Source of the DNA: Bolinopsis microptera
Taxonomy: Eukaryota > Ctenophora > Tentaculata > Lobata > Bolinopsidae
Reading direction: 5' to 3'
Assembly (NCBI RefSeq): GCF_026151205.1
Contig: NC_087078.1
Span: forward strand, 3,737,675-3,801,674
Length of the DNA: 64,000 nucleotides
The position numbers were made by a program, and so were the translations under genes. The notes under the pieces are model-generated. The model was not told the DNA's origin. It worked only from the letters and a program-made list of their open reading frames with translations, and ran no database searches. This document shows, one piece after another, positions 8,798 to 17,938 of the stretch (its first letter is position 1; each line of letters starts with the position of its first letter).

Positions 8798-11441
8798 ATC
8801 GTGACATAATTGATGTATGTGGAGGAATCCTGAAGGAGGGACAAGAAGTGATGAAAGTTCCTGGCCAGAGGAACCATAGCATAGCAAACCGTAAGGGAAA
8901 ATGTCCAGTCGTTAATGATTTACCCTTGCTAATTTAGATTTGGTAATCATGGTTTTTTTTAATTTTGAGATGATAAAACATAAAGAGCGAAAAATTTACG
9001 ATCGTTATTTTACCGCAATAATCATTAAGGTTGATTTTCTACTCATTTCAGTGATTGCCCAGTTATCACGACTAAAAAAAGAGCTGGCACCCTGTCCAGG
9101 GCTCTTCCCAAGTCCCGTCTCCTTCTTCACCACACCACTGCAGATGCCCCTCCCTCATTCAATCTCCCTCCATGATCGCTCCACCCCCCTTCCTAACATA
9201 TCTCTTCCATTAACTTACCCTAGACTTCCTGTTATCATCAGTACATCTAGTCTATCTCCGGCCTCGTGGCTCCAAACTGAAACACGGAACACAAAGGAAG
9301 CTGCTGAAAAATATGTTCAAGATGTTCAAGATGTTCAAGACAGTAATTCATTAAGCAACTCAACGAAGACCAATATCGAGGACAACCAAGTTGGATTTCG
9401 AAGTTTGTGCCCTGGTTTGCGCTCGCGTTATGGTACGTTCACTATTGATAACATGAAAGGTCTCCACATTTTGAAATTAAGTTTTCTCCGGTTTAACTGG
9501 TTTAAATCATGAATATCAGATTATCATACTGGTGCTCATACAAATCAGGATCTCTTTGAAGAACATAAATATTCCCTAAACATTATTTGAATCTGTTTCT
9601 CATTATTGCAGGGTCCCTCTCCCCTATAAATACGACTGCGTCCTCCTCCACAGCAACCACTGTTCTCTCTGACCAGACACCGGTATTTCTCACCACCCCA
9701 ACTGCAACCACAACTCTAAAGACCTCTTCAGGAACCGCTGTGGCGCCTCTAGCGACGGCCCCTCTGGGAACCATTGTGGCGCCTCTAGCGACAGCCCCTC
9801 TGGGAACCATTGTGGCGCCTCTAGCGACGGCCCCTCTGGAAACCATTGTGGCGCCTCTAGCGACGGCCCCTCTGGAAACCATTGTGGCGCCTCTAGCGAC
9901 GGCCCCTCTGGGAACCACTACAACAACACCCCAACAAGGAGCCACTCCTCACATTAACAAGATGATTGGTAGAACTCTGATAAGTAGTAACTCAGTCTGG
10001 TCACCCTATTTGAAAGAGAAGGAGACTAGGCATATTACAAAATCATGGGATGTTAGAATGACAGAAGGTAAGTAAGTTAGAACTAGGAAGTTATATAGTA
10101 TGAGCCTGGGATTCTAATGGTGAACCTGCAATTATTCAAGCTGTACACGTGACAAGTTACACGTGACAAGGTACACGTGACAAAATACACGTGACAAGGT
10201 ACACGTGACAAGGTACACGTGACAAGGTACACGTGACAAGGTACACGTGACAAGGTACACGTGACAAAATACACGTGACAAGGTACACGTGACAAGGTAC
10301 ACGTGACAAAATACACGTGACAAAATACACGTGACAAAATACACGTGACATTGATAACGGTGCTCCTGGCTCCAGTGCATGCATGTGTCACTGAGGATCA
10401 GGATATGCTGGATCTGTTTGTTGCCTCTTGACCTTCATCGCCCGGTATTTTCAGAATATCGTCCAAAATCAGAATCTCCTAGATACAACTACAATCTAAA
10501 AGACGAGAAATCGTTTGAGTGCAAATACTGCGACTACCAAGCTAAGCAGTACAATCAGTTAGGAGAAACAATAAGGGCTGGACACTATAGTTATAAATCA
10601 TAATTTACATGCCCCTGAATCCTTGAAGAAGACAAAACATTTGAAATAAGTGGTTATAATAACGCTTTAATCATTTAAATTGGTTACCTTATTTTCAATG
10701 TACAAACTGTGGTACCCCAGCTCGCCACTGTAGTATATTATTATTGGTAACATGTAACCATAGTAACATGTAACCAATAACCATGGTAACGATTAACCCC
10801 AGCTCGCCACTGGAAGACACACAGTGGAGAAAGACCCTACCAGTGCGGTATGTGCGACTATAGTGCGGCTCTTAAACACAATCTGGTTCAACATATGTGG
10901 AGCATACTGCCCGGAAGAAATACCAGGTTATTAAGCTGTTATTAATATTAGTTGACTTATTGATTGTAGGAAGTAGGAACATTGCTATATTTTACCACAA
11001 ACTGTAACTACTATTACTGACATCTTGATTCAAGAATTAGAAGTGATTATAACTGATTAACGCGGCTGGTGATGCACATTTCAGAAATCATGATAACTTC
11101 TTTGTCTGTTGATCGAAAGAACGAATTCACTTTTAATTTATTAACCGACTCATTATACCTCTCCTCCTACTGAACTACTTAAAAATTAGACAATTAACCG
11201 CTTATTTAATTAGAAACTAATTATTTAATTAGAAACCAATTAACAGTAACCACGGTGACCACCCCAGTGCTCAGAATGCGACTACTCCGCGACAAGACGA
11301 GACTACCTAGCAGCACACCGGACCCAGCACACCGGCTACAAGCCCTTCACTTGTCCACACTGCAGCTGGGAGACTGGACTGAAGAGCAATATGACACAGC
11401 ACATGAAACGGAAACACTCTGCTAAATCTGATGATGTGTGA
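8798..11441 (+). CDS. C2H2 zinc-finger protein gene, with a frameshift in one finger exon
   Basis: Exons with consistent phases: 8798-8890, 9052-9432, 9612-10067, 10455-about 10589 (end uncertain), 10803-10926, 11268-11441 (stop). The N-terminal part has a short helix-like stretch (VCGGILKEGQEVMKV ... AQLSRLKKELAP), then Pro/Ser/Thr-rich sequence with a ten-residue repeat (TIVAPLATAP). Finger 1 (ECKYCDYQAKQYNQ) has Thr where the first zinc-binding His belongs. Exon 10803 reads THSGERPYQCGMCDYSA and then needs one extra base near 10903 to continue H-MWS-HTARKKYQ into the last exon, which carries two good fingers (QCSECDYSA..., FTCPHCSWETG...). Likely a nuclear DNA-binding protein. The 1-bp lesion may be a sequencing error or mark a pseudogene. 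The start codon is upstream of 8798 and not identified. Confidence 0.75.
9744..9917 (+). repeat. 30-bp coding minisatellite in the zinc-finger gene
   Basis: About five to six copies of a 30-bp unit (GTGGCGCCTCTAGCGACGGC...) translate to TIVAPLATAPLG-type decapeptides. The unit length is a multiple of three, so copy-number change keeps the frame. Confidence 0.95.
10146..10350. repeat. 14-bp minisatellite GTACACGTGACAAG in an intron
   Basis: About 15 copies alternate GGTACACGTGACAA and AATACACGTGACAA. Every unit contains the palindrome CACGTG, the E-box bound by bHLH-zip factors such as the Myc/Max or USF families, so the intron holds a dense regular E-box array. The open frames across it are products of the repeat. 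Confidence 0.95.
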
Positions 11442-11958
11442 TTTTAGTTCCACTTTATGTGTGTGGCCACGTGTTTGATCACGCGCCACGTGTTTGATGG
11501 TTATCACGTGCCGGAAAGATCACGGGATACAATGATCATATTCAGTTATATCCAGCATTGGTGGACTAAAAGTGGAACATGTTAAATCATTTTATTAGTA
11601 AATAATTATTGATTTAAATTTAATGTCAGCCTTTTGTGTTTACTTATTTCGTGTTTAACATTTGATTTAAGGGTTATTGTTTAAGACCTCTTGATTATAA
11701 TACATCATGACTTTATGAATGATTTGTATCGATATTCTCCGTTAAATCGATCATAATGTTAAGTTAGTAAGTTAATGGAAATCTTTAGTATTAGACTTTA
11801 GTATTATACTATTAGTATTACTGAGTTACTGATTAATCACAGATTTTTTAGTTAGTTACATTTTTTATTCTTTATAGGTATTATAATTATATTTTTTTTG
11901 GGTAATCTTGTTTTAGACCTGTTGGAACTTCAGAATTTTTATTATTTTACTTTGTATT
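11442..11958. other. 3' flank of the zinc-finger gene
   Basis: Begins with three CACGTG/CGCCACGTG-type words (11467-11512), then AT-rich sequence with many short runs. No exon seen. Confidence 0.4.
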
Positions 11959-12605
11959 TAAATAGGTGAATTTTTGATAAGTTCAGCAATATGAGTTCAT
12001 TTATTTTGACTTACGAAATTTTAGAAACCCATGGTAGTAAACTTAATTTTGCGAAAAACTTATAAAAAGTAAAGCTTCCAAAAGTCTGATCTCAAAGTGG
12101 CCCTGAAAGTTTACACAATATAAGCAACATAATGCGTGGGTTAAATCTGAAAGTAAAACCTAATTGATTTGATTAATTGATTTAATCAATTGATTTGATT
12201 AATTGATTTAATTGATTGAATTATTTAATTGATTAATTACTCTCGTGTCTCGTAGCTCATTTCAATATTTCTTATCATATTGGCTAAGGAATTTTTATGT
12301 TATAAAACCTCATAAACCCTAGCGATTTTGCAAATTATTAATGAACTTAGAACTAACAGTTTTCTTCTGATTATGATTTAAAGTTTAAAAAGTAAGTAAA
12401 ATTTAGTCACTGGAGGAGCAAAGTGCAAAGAAACTGCCACAAACGTACACTGGTACTAACTGCTACAAACTAGCACTAACTGCTACAAACTGGCACTAAT
12501 TTTGGATTTCCAACTATATAATTGCATTGTTACCGTAACTTTGAATGAGTGGATGCGGTGGAATAATATACATCTCCCTCTATATACTTATATAGTAGAC
12601 ATTAC
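11959..12605. repeat. Dispersed repeat, uninterrupted copy A
   Basis: From TAAATAGGTGAATTTTTG to CATCTCCCTCTATAT, this stretch matches two blocks elsewhere: 15142-15346 (about 90% identical by eye) and 16851-17105. The junction at 12161/12162 (AAAACCT|AATTGATTT) is where copy B carries about 1.5 kb of sulfotransferase exons. An ATTGATTTAATC microsatellite lies at 12162-12235. Confidence 0.85.
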
Positions 12606-13398
12606 ATAATATGATGCCGTTGATGGTTGATGCGATATGCACCGATCATTATATAATAGAAGATATGGACTTCTTATAAGATATCTGTGTTAAATCTGAA
12701 ATATAATCTGTAAATGAAACCAAAACAGTAGTAGTTATAATTATTTGACGATGTCAATTCATCGCAGCTCGGCGCGGCATGAGTAACGCATCTCGCCGAT
12801 CTAGCGAGAAGCATAATTGAGTGCGCGGCGCGGCACAGTAACGCATCATGCCGACAGTAAGCCGCGCGTGCCGACTGGTAGGATGGTTTTTAGCGCTAAT
12901 TTCGCGGGCCAGCACAAAATTCTTGAAACAAATGCGTATTGCAAGTAACCTTCCCTTGGTCTAATTTTAACAAAAATTGGTAAGCTTACTAATATACTTA
13001 CAAGGAAAGTGTCCGAAAAATTTAAAGCATATCCAACCATTACACATTATGTTACAGCTAAAAGCAGCGTATTTTTTCCATTTCCCCCATTTTGATCACT
13101 ATATTAACTAGAACTCCAATATCCACCAAATTTTTCGGACAGTTGTAAAAGCCCTAAGCTATTGGAAGGTCTTCATCAATTTTCAGAATGATCTCATTCA
13201 AGGAACCGAAGATATGACAGGATAATACGACAAAAATCAATGAATTTCGTCAAATTACGCAACTTTTACACCTACTTTTGCTCCAAAATCCGCGCACCAT
13301 CAAAAATTAATTTTTTGATGGATGAAAATATTGTACACATCCAATCATTGATGATCTTAAAATGAAATATTAACTGAAAATATTAATTGTTAACATAC
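12606..13398. other. Gene-free stretch with a GC-rich direct repeat
   Basis: Two copies of a GGCGCGGCA...AGTAACGCATC segment (about 12772 and 12828) stand out in AT-rich surroundings. The open frame 12846-13040 (-) shows no family resemblance. Confidence 0.4.
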
Positions 13399-14056
13399 CT
13401 GCACCAAATGTCATTATTTCTTTCATGTGAATGCATGCTTTGACGGCGTAGCTGCCAGGGTCATGTCTCACCGTCAGCTTCACTTCATTGCCACACTTCA
13501 GATGACAAGGAATTCTATACGTTTGGCCCTCTATAGTCAAAACAGAACTGATTTCGAGAACTCCGCAGAGATTCTCAATTCCTGTATCTGTGTTGACTAC
13601 AAATACTTTCGTATCTTGCATACGAGTAGCACTAGCACTCAAGGTGAGATGACCCTAGATAATCACCACTCCAAAGAAGCAGAAGACTTCATCAAACTCA
13701 TTTGAACCAAAAATCAGTGTTCCATCCACACTGAGTGTGAGATTTTGTTTCCAGATCACCGTCAGTAGCATGCTCTGCCTTATTTGCATTGAAAGTGCTG
13801 CTTTGGGAAACTGATGCAGGTTCAACTTTCCCTGAAACATTTTAGAGTGTTAACTTGCGCTATAAAGGACTTTTATCTTAGGGAGCAGTTGTTAAATTCA
13901 GGATTATATTACCACTTCTATAACGAATCCTTCAGTGAAACGTATCAACAGTGAAATAATATAAGGTTCTCTCAAACGTTTACCTGCGATAGTAACATCA
14001 TTTTCCACCATCAAGATAATCAGAAGATGAAGGAGGATGTTCCGATTTGTCCCCAT
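13399..14056 (-). pseudogene. Secreted F-type-lectin / F5-8C (discoidin)-like domain gene, disrupted
   Basis: Exon 1 (14056-13984) encodes a start Met and a hydrophobic signal peptide (MGTNRNILLHLLIILMVEND) and ends in phase 1. Exon 2 (13831-13399) joins in phase and reads VEPASVSQSSTFNANK, ATDGDLETKSHTQCGWNTDFWFK, then breaks. After a net +1 shift near 13700 it continues EFDEVFCFFGVVII, meets TAG at 13655-13657, and reads on in the same frame as RMQDTKVFVVNTDTG and CGNEVKLTVRHDPGSY...CIHMKEI. These blocks follow the order of a fucolectin/discoidin beta-sandwich (SQSST...DG...WW...R...C..V). Family role: extracellular sugar or surface binding. The 3' exons were not found. Two lesions in one domain favour a pseudogene. 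Confidence 0.75.
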
Positions 14057-15141
14057 TATAGGTCGAATAATTCGATTGAACATCAAGGATGTTCAGAAGC
14101 ATGCAAAATAAAACGTAGATAGGTTGTATTATGCCCGCCTACAACTAGAGCACCCTCTTCCCTGACCAAGTGACCACGTGACCAAGTGACCACGTGACCA
14201 ATTGTAACCTATGCTACCTGGGTCACGTGACCAAGTGTAACCAATGTTACGTGGGTCACGTGTTAAGCCCAATTTAACTCTTTAAAGACAGTCTTGAGCA
14301 TTGAGCTATCCTTAGTAAGGTCTATTGTCGATTAGATGAATAATGCAATAGAAACTAGGTTAGTCGCTGGGTTAGCCGTCCGACAGTCTTATAGAACTGT
14401 AAAGTTCCGTAAGACCGTTTGACGATAAACTACCTATTTCAATTTGGGGCATCTCTTTATTCATTAGGTAGCTTGCGGAAGCCGGGGGATCGCGGTCTTT
14501 AGCCTTGACAAAATGACTTTTTACTGCATCATGACTTATACTGCAAGCATGATACTGCCTACCGCATAAGTAAGGCAGCCGTAGAGAGCGCATAATCGAC
14601 ACGAATCTACACACCAAAAGACAGTACTGTATAATGGAAAATAACTCTTTTTTTGCACGAGTTAATATGGAGAAGAGGTATGGAATCACTTGATCTGATA
14701 CTGAGGATATCAAACTTTACTGTATGATACTGTATATCGTAGACTCAACTCGAATCTTCCCTCACCACTGCTTTCGTCTCCCTAGTGCTGACTGTTTTAG
14801 CTGCAGTGGTCTGATCTTCTAGGTCAGCTTATTACAAGACGTGCGAGTAGCTCGTTGTTTAGGGGTCGTACACATATTATTACGTTATCACTTTTTGAAT
14901 TTTTACCCCCCCCCCCCCCGACCCCTCTGTAATCAGTTTTACACATAGCTATTGTGCCAAAATTACACTAGCGTTATCATTTGAAAACCCCCCCCCCCTC
15001 CTATTGTATTTAGGTACGTACGTACGAACGTTTTGGAATTTGGTACGTTTTGGTGAGTTTGGCAGGGCATGCTCAGGACAACTGCATCGAGTGTTTCCTC
15101 CTCCAGCTCAGCATTGAGTTATCGTTTGTTGGAGTGGTGGA
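14057..15141. other. Gene-free stretch with E-box cluster and poly-C runs
   Basis: 14160-14262 repeats GTGACCACGTGACCAAGTG words with several CACGTG or near-CACGTG sites, possibly the upstream region of the lectin-like gene. Homopolymer C runs are at 14906-14919 and near 14989. The open frame 14372-14713 (-) gives no recognisable protein. Confidence 0.4.
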
Positions 15142-15346
15142 TTAAATAGGTGAATTTATAATAAGTTCAGCAATATGTGTTCATTTATTTTGACATACGA
15201 AATTTTAGAAACTCGTGGTAGTAAACTTAATTGTGCGAAAAACTTGTAAACAGTAAAGCTTCCAAAAATCTGATTTCAAATTGGTACCTGAAAGTTTACA
15301 CAATATATGCAATAAAATGCGTGGGTTAAATCTGAAAGTAAAACCT
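15142..15346. repeat. Dispersed repeat, copy B left block
   Basis: About 205 bp matching 11959-12161, from TAAATAGGTGAATTT to GAAAGTAAAACCT. The match stops at 15346, just before the sulfotransferase segment. Confidence 0.85.
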
Positions 15347-15427
15347 TGGCCCACTACACTTTTAACACTAGCTTATTTATTGTCTATTTCTCTTTGTTTC
15401 CAGTAACCACCTGCATTTTAACTCGAC

Positions 15428-16839
15428 ATGGATTGGAATATGCCCATAAAAAGGTTGTTCCCTCCTCTCAACCTGCCATTCAGACACAACTTTCTGTGTG
15501 GACAGATATACCCACCGGTACGTTAAATGTCAGCTTACTAACCGTGCACTAGATTTAGTGTATACCTAAAAGTAATAATATTAAATCTGTGCTGGGCTGG
15601 TTCTCATAAATCCAAACTAAATCCAAATAATTGTGAGTCAATGCTTGTCTGTCGTTGTGTTAGGAGCTTTGAATATGCTTTACTCTAATATAAATAGTGG
15701 AAAAGGTTAACTTTAGTCGAGGTTTCAAGTCTCTAGTAAACTAGTGATATGACGCTTCATATTAACAGTTGATAGACGGCAACGAGATACACAGAACATC
15801 AAACTACGAGCTGAGAGATGACGATGTTATTTTGGTAACCTATCCTAAGTCAGGTTAGCAACCTGTTTGGAGCCATCTACTTAGGACGTCCGCCAAAATC
15901 CCAGATTTTCAGACCACCCCCGGACCCCCTCCCCCTGTCCGGGTGTGTCCGAATTTTCAAAACCATCTCCCCCCAACTCAATTATTCATTGTTAATAAAA
16001 TTCAAAGAGTTGAAATAAAATTTAAAAATTTAAAATAAATGGGACTTTTTTGTTAATTCTGCCAAAATTCCGGACTTCCAGATTTTTAGAAACCACACCC
16101 TCTCCCTGTCCGGATTTTTCGGAAATTACAAAACCGACCTCTTCCTATTTGCTGGACGTCCTAACTCCTAAGTAGTTGGCCCCTTTGGTTATTTTTATTT
16201 ATTATTTAAATTTTCAATGGCCTTCCTTAAATTACCTCACAAAAATCATTTCCAGTCGAACACCATCAACCAGATAATATTAATAATTTGTAACTAATTA
16301 ATACTTAGTTATTAATTAACTTATAAACAGGGACTCTATGGGTACAGCAAATACTGAAATGTTTATACGAGAAGAACGGTGTGAACAAGGACAGCAGGAT
16401 TTCACTCAGAAACAACCTTTCCCAGGCAGTGCCCTGGATTGAGCTGTTAGATATTGAGGTACTGTAAACAGTTACTTAACCTCCATATATAATGAAGGCA
16501 CAGTTTTTAACCTCGATATGATTGAGGCACAAAAACTTGTGTGATAGTTACTAGCACAAGTCACTTTATCGTGGGTTTTTTCCTTCCGCATATTTGAAAT
16601 GTTTGAAATTTAATGCAAGCGCTATCATATAATGCACCTGCTTTGTCATTTATGATGAAATCTATTGATCCCTTGTTTAAACAGGAATTTAACGCTATGA
16701 CATCGCCCCGAGTTATGACAACACACGAAACATACAATAACTTAGCCTGGAGACCCGGTACTAAGACTAAGTACATCTACCTAACCAGAAACCCTAAAGA
16801 TGTTCTGGTCTCTTACTTTCATCACATGTCCGGCTATAG
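15428..16839 (+). CDS. Cytosolic sulfotransferase, 5' half (four exons; 3' part not found)
   Basis: Exons 15428-15517, 15769-15853, 16331-16458 and 16685-16839 join in phase. ATG at 15428 gives MDWNMPIKRLFPP. Exon 2 carries DDDVILVTYPKSG, the 5'-phosphosulfate-binding loop that holds the PAPS cofactor; exon 3 opens with TLWVQQIL. Exon 4 holds the THET stretch and YIYLTRNPKDVLVSYFHH, the 3'-phosphate-binding motif. The catalytic His expected after the central PR-TH motif is plausibly the THE His. Family role: transfer of sulfonate from PAPS to hydroxyls or amines of small molecules. The C-terminal part (GxWFxHV, RKGxxGDWK region) should follow but I find none before or after the MITE at 17110; the dispersed repeat starts 12 bases after the last donor. 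Either a long intron leads out of view or the gene is truncated. Confidence 0.88.
15884..16155. repeat. Imperfect direct repeat in the sulfotransferase intron
   Basis: Two diverged segments of about 90-100 bp (near 15884-15975 and 16061-16155) share CCAAAATYCC, CCAGATTTT, CCCCTCYCCCTGTCCGG and TTTTC. GC-rich for the neighbourhood; origin unknown. Confidence 0.6.
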
Positions 16840-16850
16840 GTACTCATTCA

Positions 16851-17105
16851 ATTAATTGTTTGATTTAATTAATTGATTTATTTGATTGATTTGATTGATT
16901 AATTGATTTAATGTTATAAAAGTTAAAACCTCATAAACCAGCGATTTTGCAAATTTTTAATGAACTAACAGTTTTCTTCTGATTGTGATTTAAAGTTTAA
17001 AATGTAAGTAAAAGTTAGTTTAATTTCGGATTTCCAACTAATTGTTACCGTATCTTTGAATACGTGGATGTGGTGGAATAATATACATCTCCCTCTATAT
17101 CATTA
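16851..17105. repeat. Dispersed repeat, copy B right block
   Basis: Matches 12162-12600, including ATAAACCAGCGATTTTGC, CAGTTTTCTTCTGATT and ATACATCTCCCTCTATAT, with a deletion relative to copy A near 17020. It is cut off by the TA-element at 17110. Confidence 0.85.
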
Positions 17106-17109
17106 TATA

Positions 17110-17936
17110 CCTTATCGGACCTTATTTGGACGGACATTACTTGAACGCTGGAGGCCCTAGCGTTCGCGTTGATGTCCGTTCAAATAAAGTCCGTTCAATT
17201 AATGTCCGTCCAAGGTAAAGTCCGTTGAATTTTTTTCAAAAATTTTTCCATTTCGAACTTTTTGTCCAGAATATGACAACTTTTTAATTTCAGTCAATTT
17301 CAATTGCTATCATTAGATTAAACTATATCGTTGAATCAATAAAAACAAGGTATCATAAAATTTTAACAATCTGAATTGTAAATATCACATTATTGCATGA
17401 TCACTATCTTGAAGTTGATCTTCGGCTTCTTCTACCTCATTTTGTCTTACAACTGGTTGTCTGTCCAACTCGTAGTCGTACCGGGCAATAAACGATCCCA
17501 ACTGCTCTACTAGAGAGATACTTGAATGCCTAAAGTACAGCTTAAGCTTTATCTCTAGCTCCCCACTTGGTATAGGCGACCTTCGGTGGCTTATGTCAGC
17601 TACCATACCTTCTACCATACCACCCATCTCGATAAAGTAGAAGACAAACCGGGATATCTCCCTGCACGAAAACCCATTTGATGAAGATGATATGTGATAT
17701 TAGATAATGATCATGTACACATATTTTAACATTTTTACTTATTATAGACTGCTTTTCTTGCTTAGTGTATGAAAAATGGATTTAAAAATAATTTGCTAAA
17801 ATTAATAAAACGTCAGAAAAAAAGTTGAAAAAATTCGGATTTTTGATGGTTTTGATTGCCTTTTAGCGTTCATATTAATGTCCGTTCATAATTATGTCCG
17901 TTCAAGTAATGTCCGTCCAAATAAGGTCCGATAAGG
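17110..17936. mobile_element. TA-flanked TIR transposon (copy 2)
   Basis: Same terminal sequence as 7916-8753 with TA at 17108-17109 and 17937-17938. It differs from copy 1 by scattered substitutions and by a replaced segment near 17665-17760. It lies inside the dispersed repeat, so it arrived after that repeat. Confidence 0.9.
17385..17627 (-). CDS. Element-encoded ORF, truncated relative (80 aa)
   Basis: Shares SHRRSPIPSG, LEIKLKLYFRHSSISLVEQLG and the DQLQDSDHAIM tail with the ORF at 8564-8214. Relative to that copy it lacks two codons at one place and one codon at another, both in frame. The N-terminal third is lost where the element sequence changes near 17665. Confidence 0.4.
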   Translation of the reverse strand: MGGMVEGMVADISHRRSPIPSGELEIKLKLYFRHSSISLVEQLGSFIARYDYELDRQPVVRQNEVEEAEDQLQDSDHAIM

Positions 17937-17938
17937 TA

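Noticed and set aside
10083-10391. Three overlapping SRVxCHV-repeat ORFs on the minus strand
   Set aside because: All arise from the 14-bp CACGTG satellite; all three frames are open for the same reason.
14372-14713. 113-aa minus-strand ORF
   Set aside because: No recognisable domain, no exon context, and composition like neighbouring non-coding sequence.
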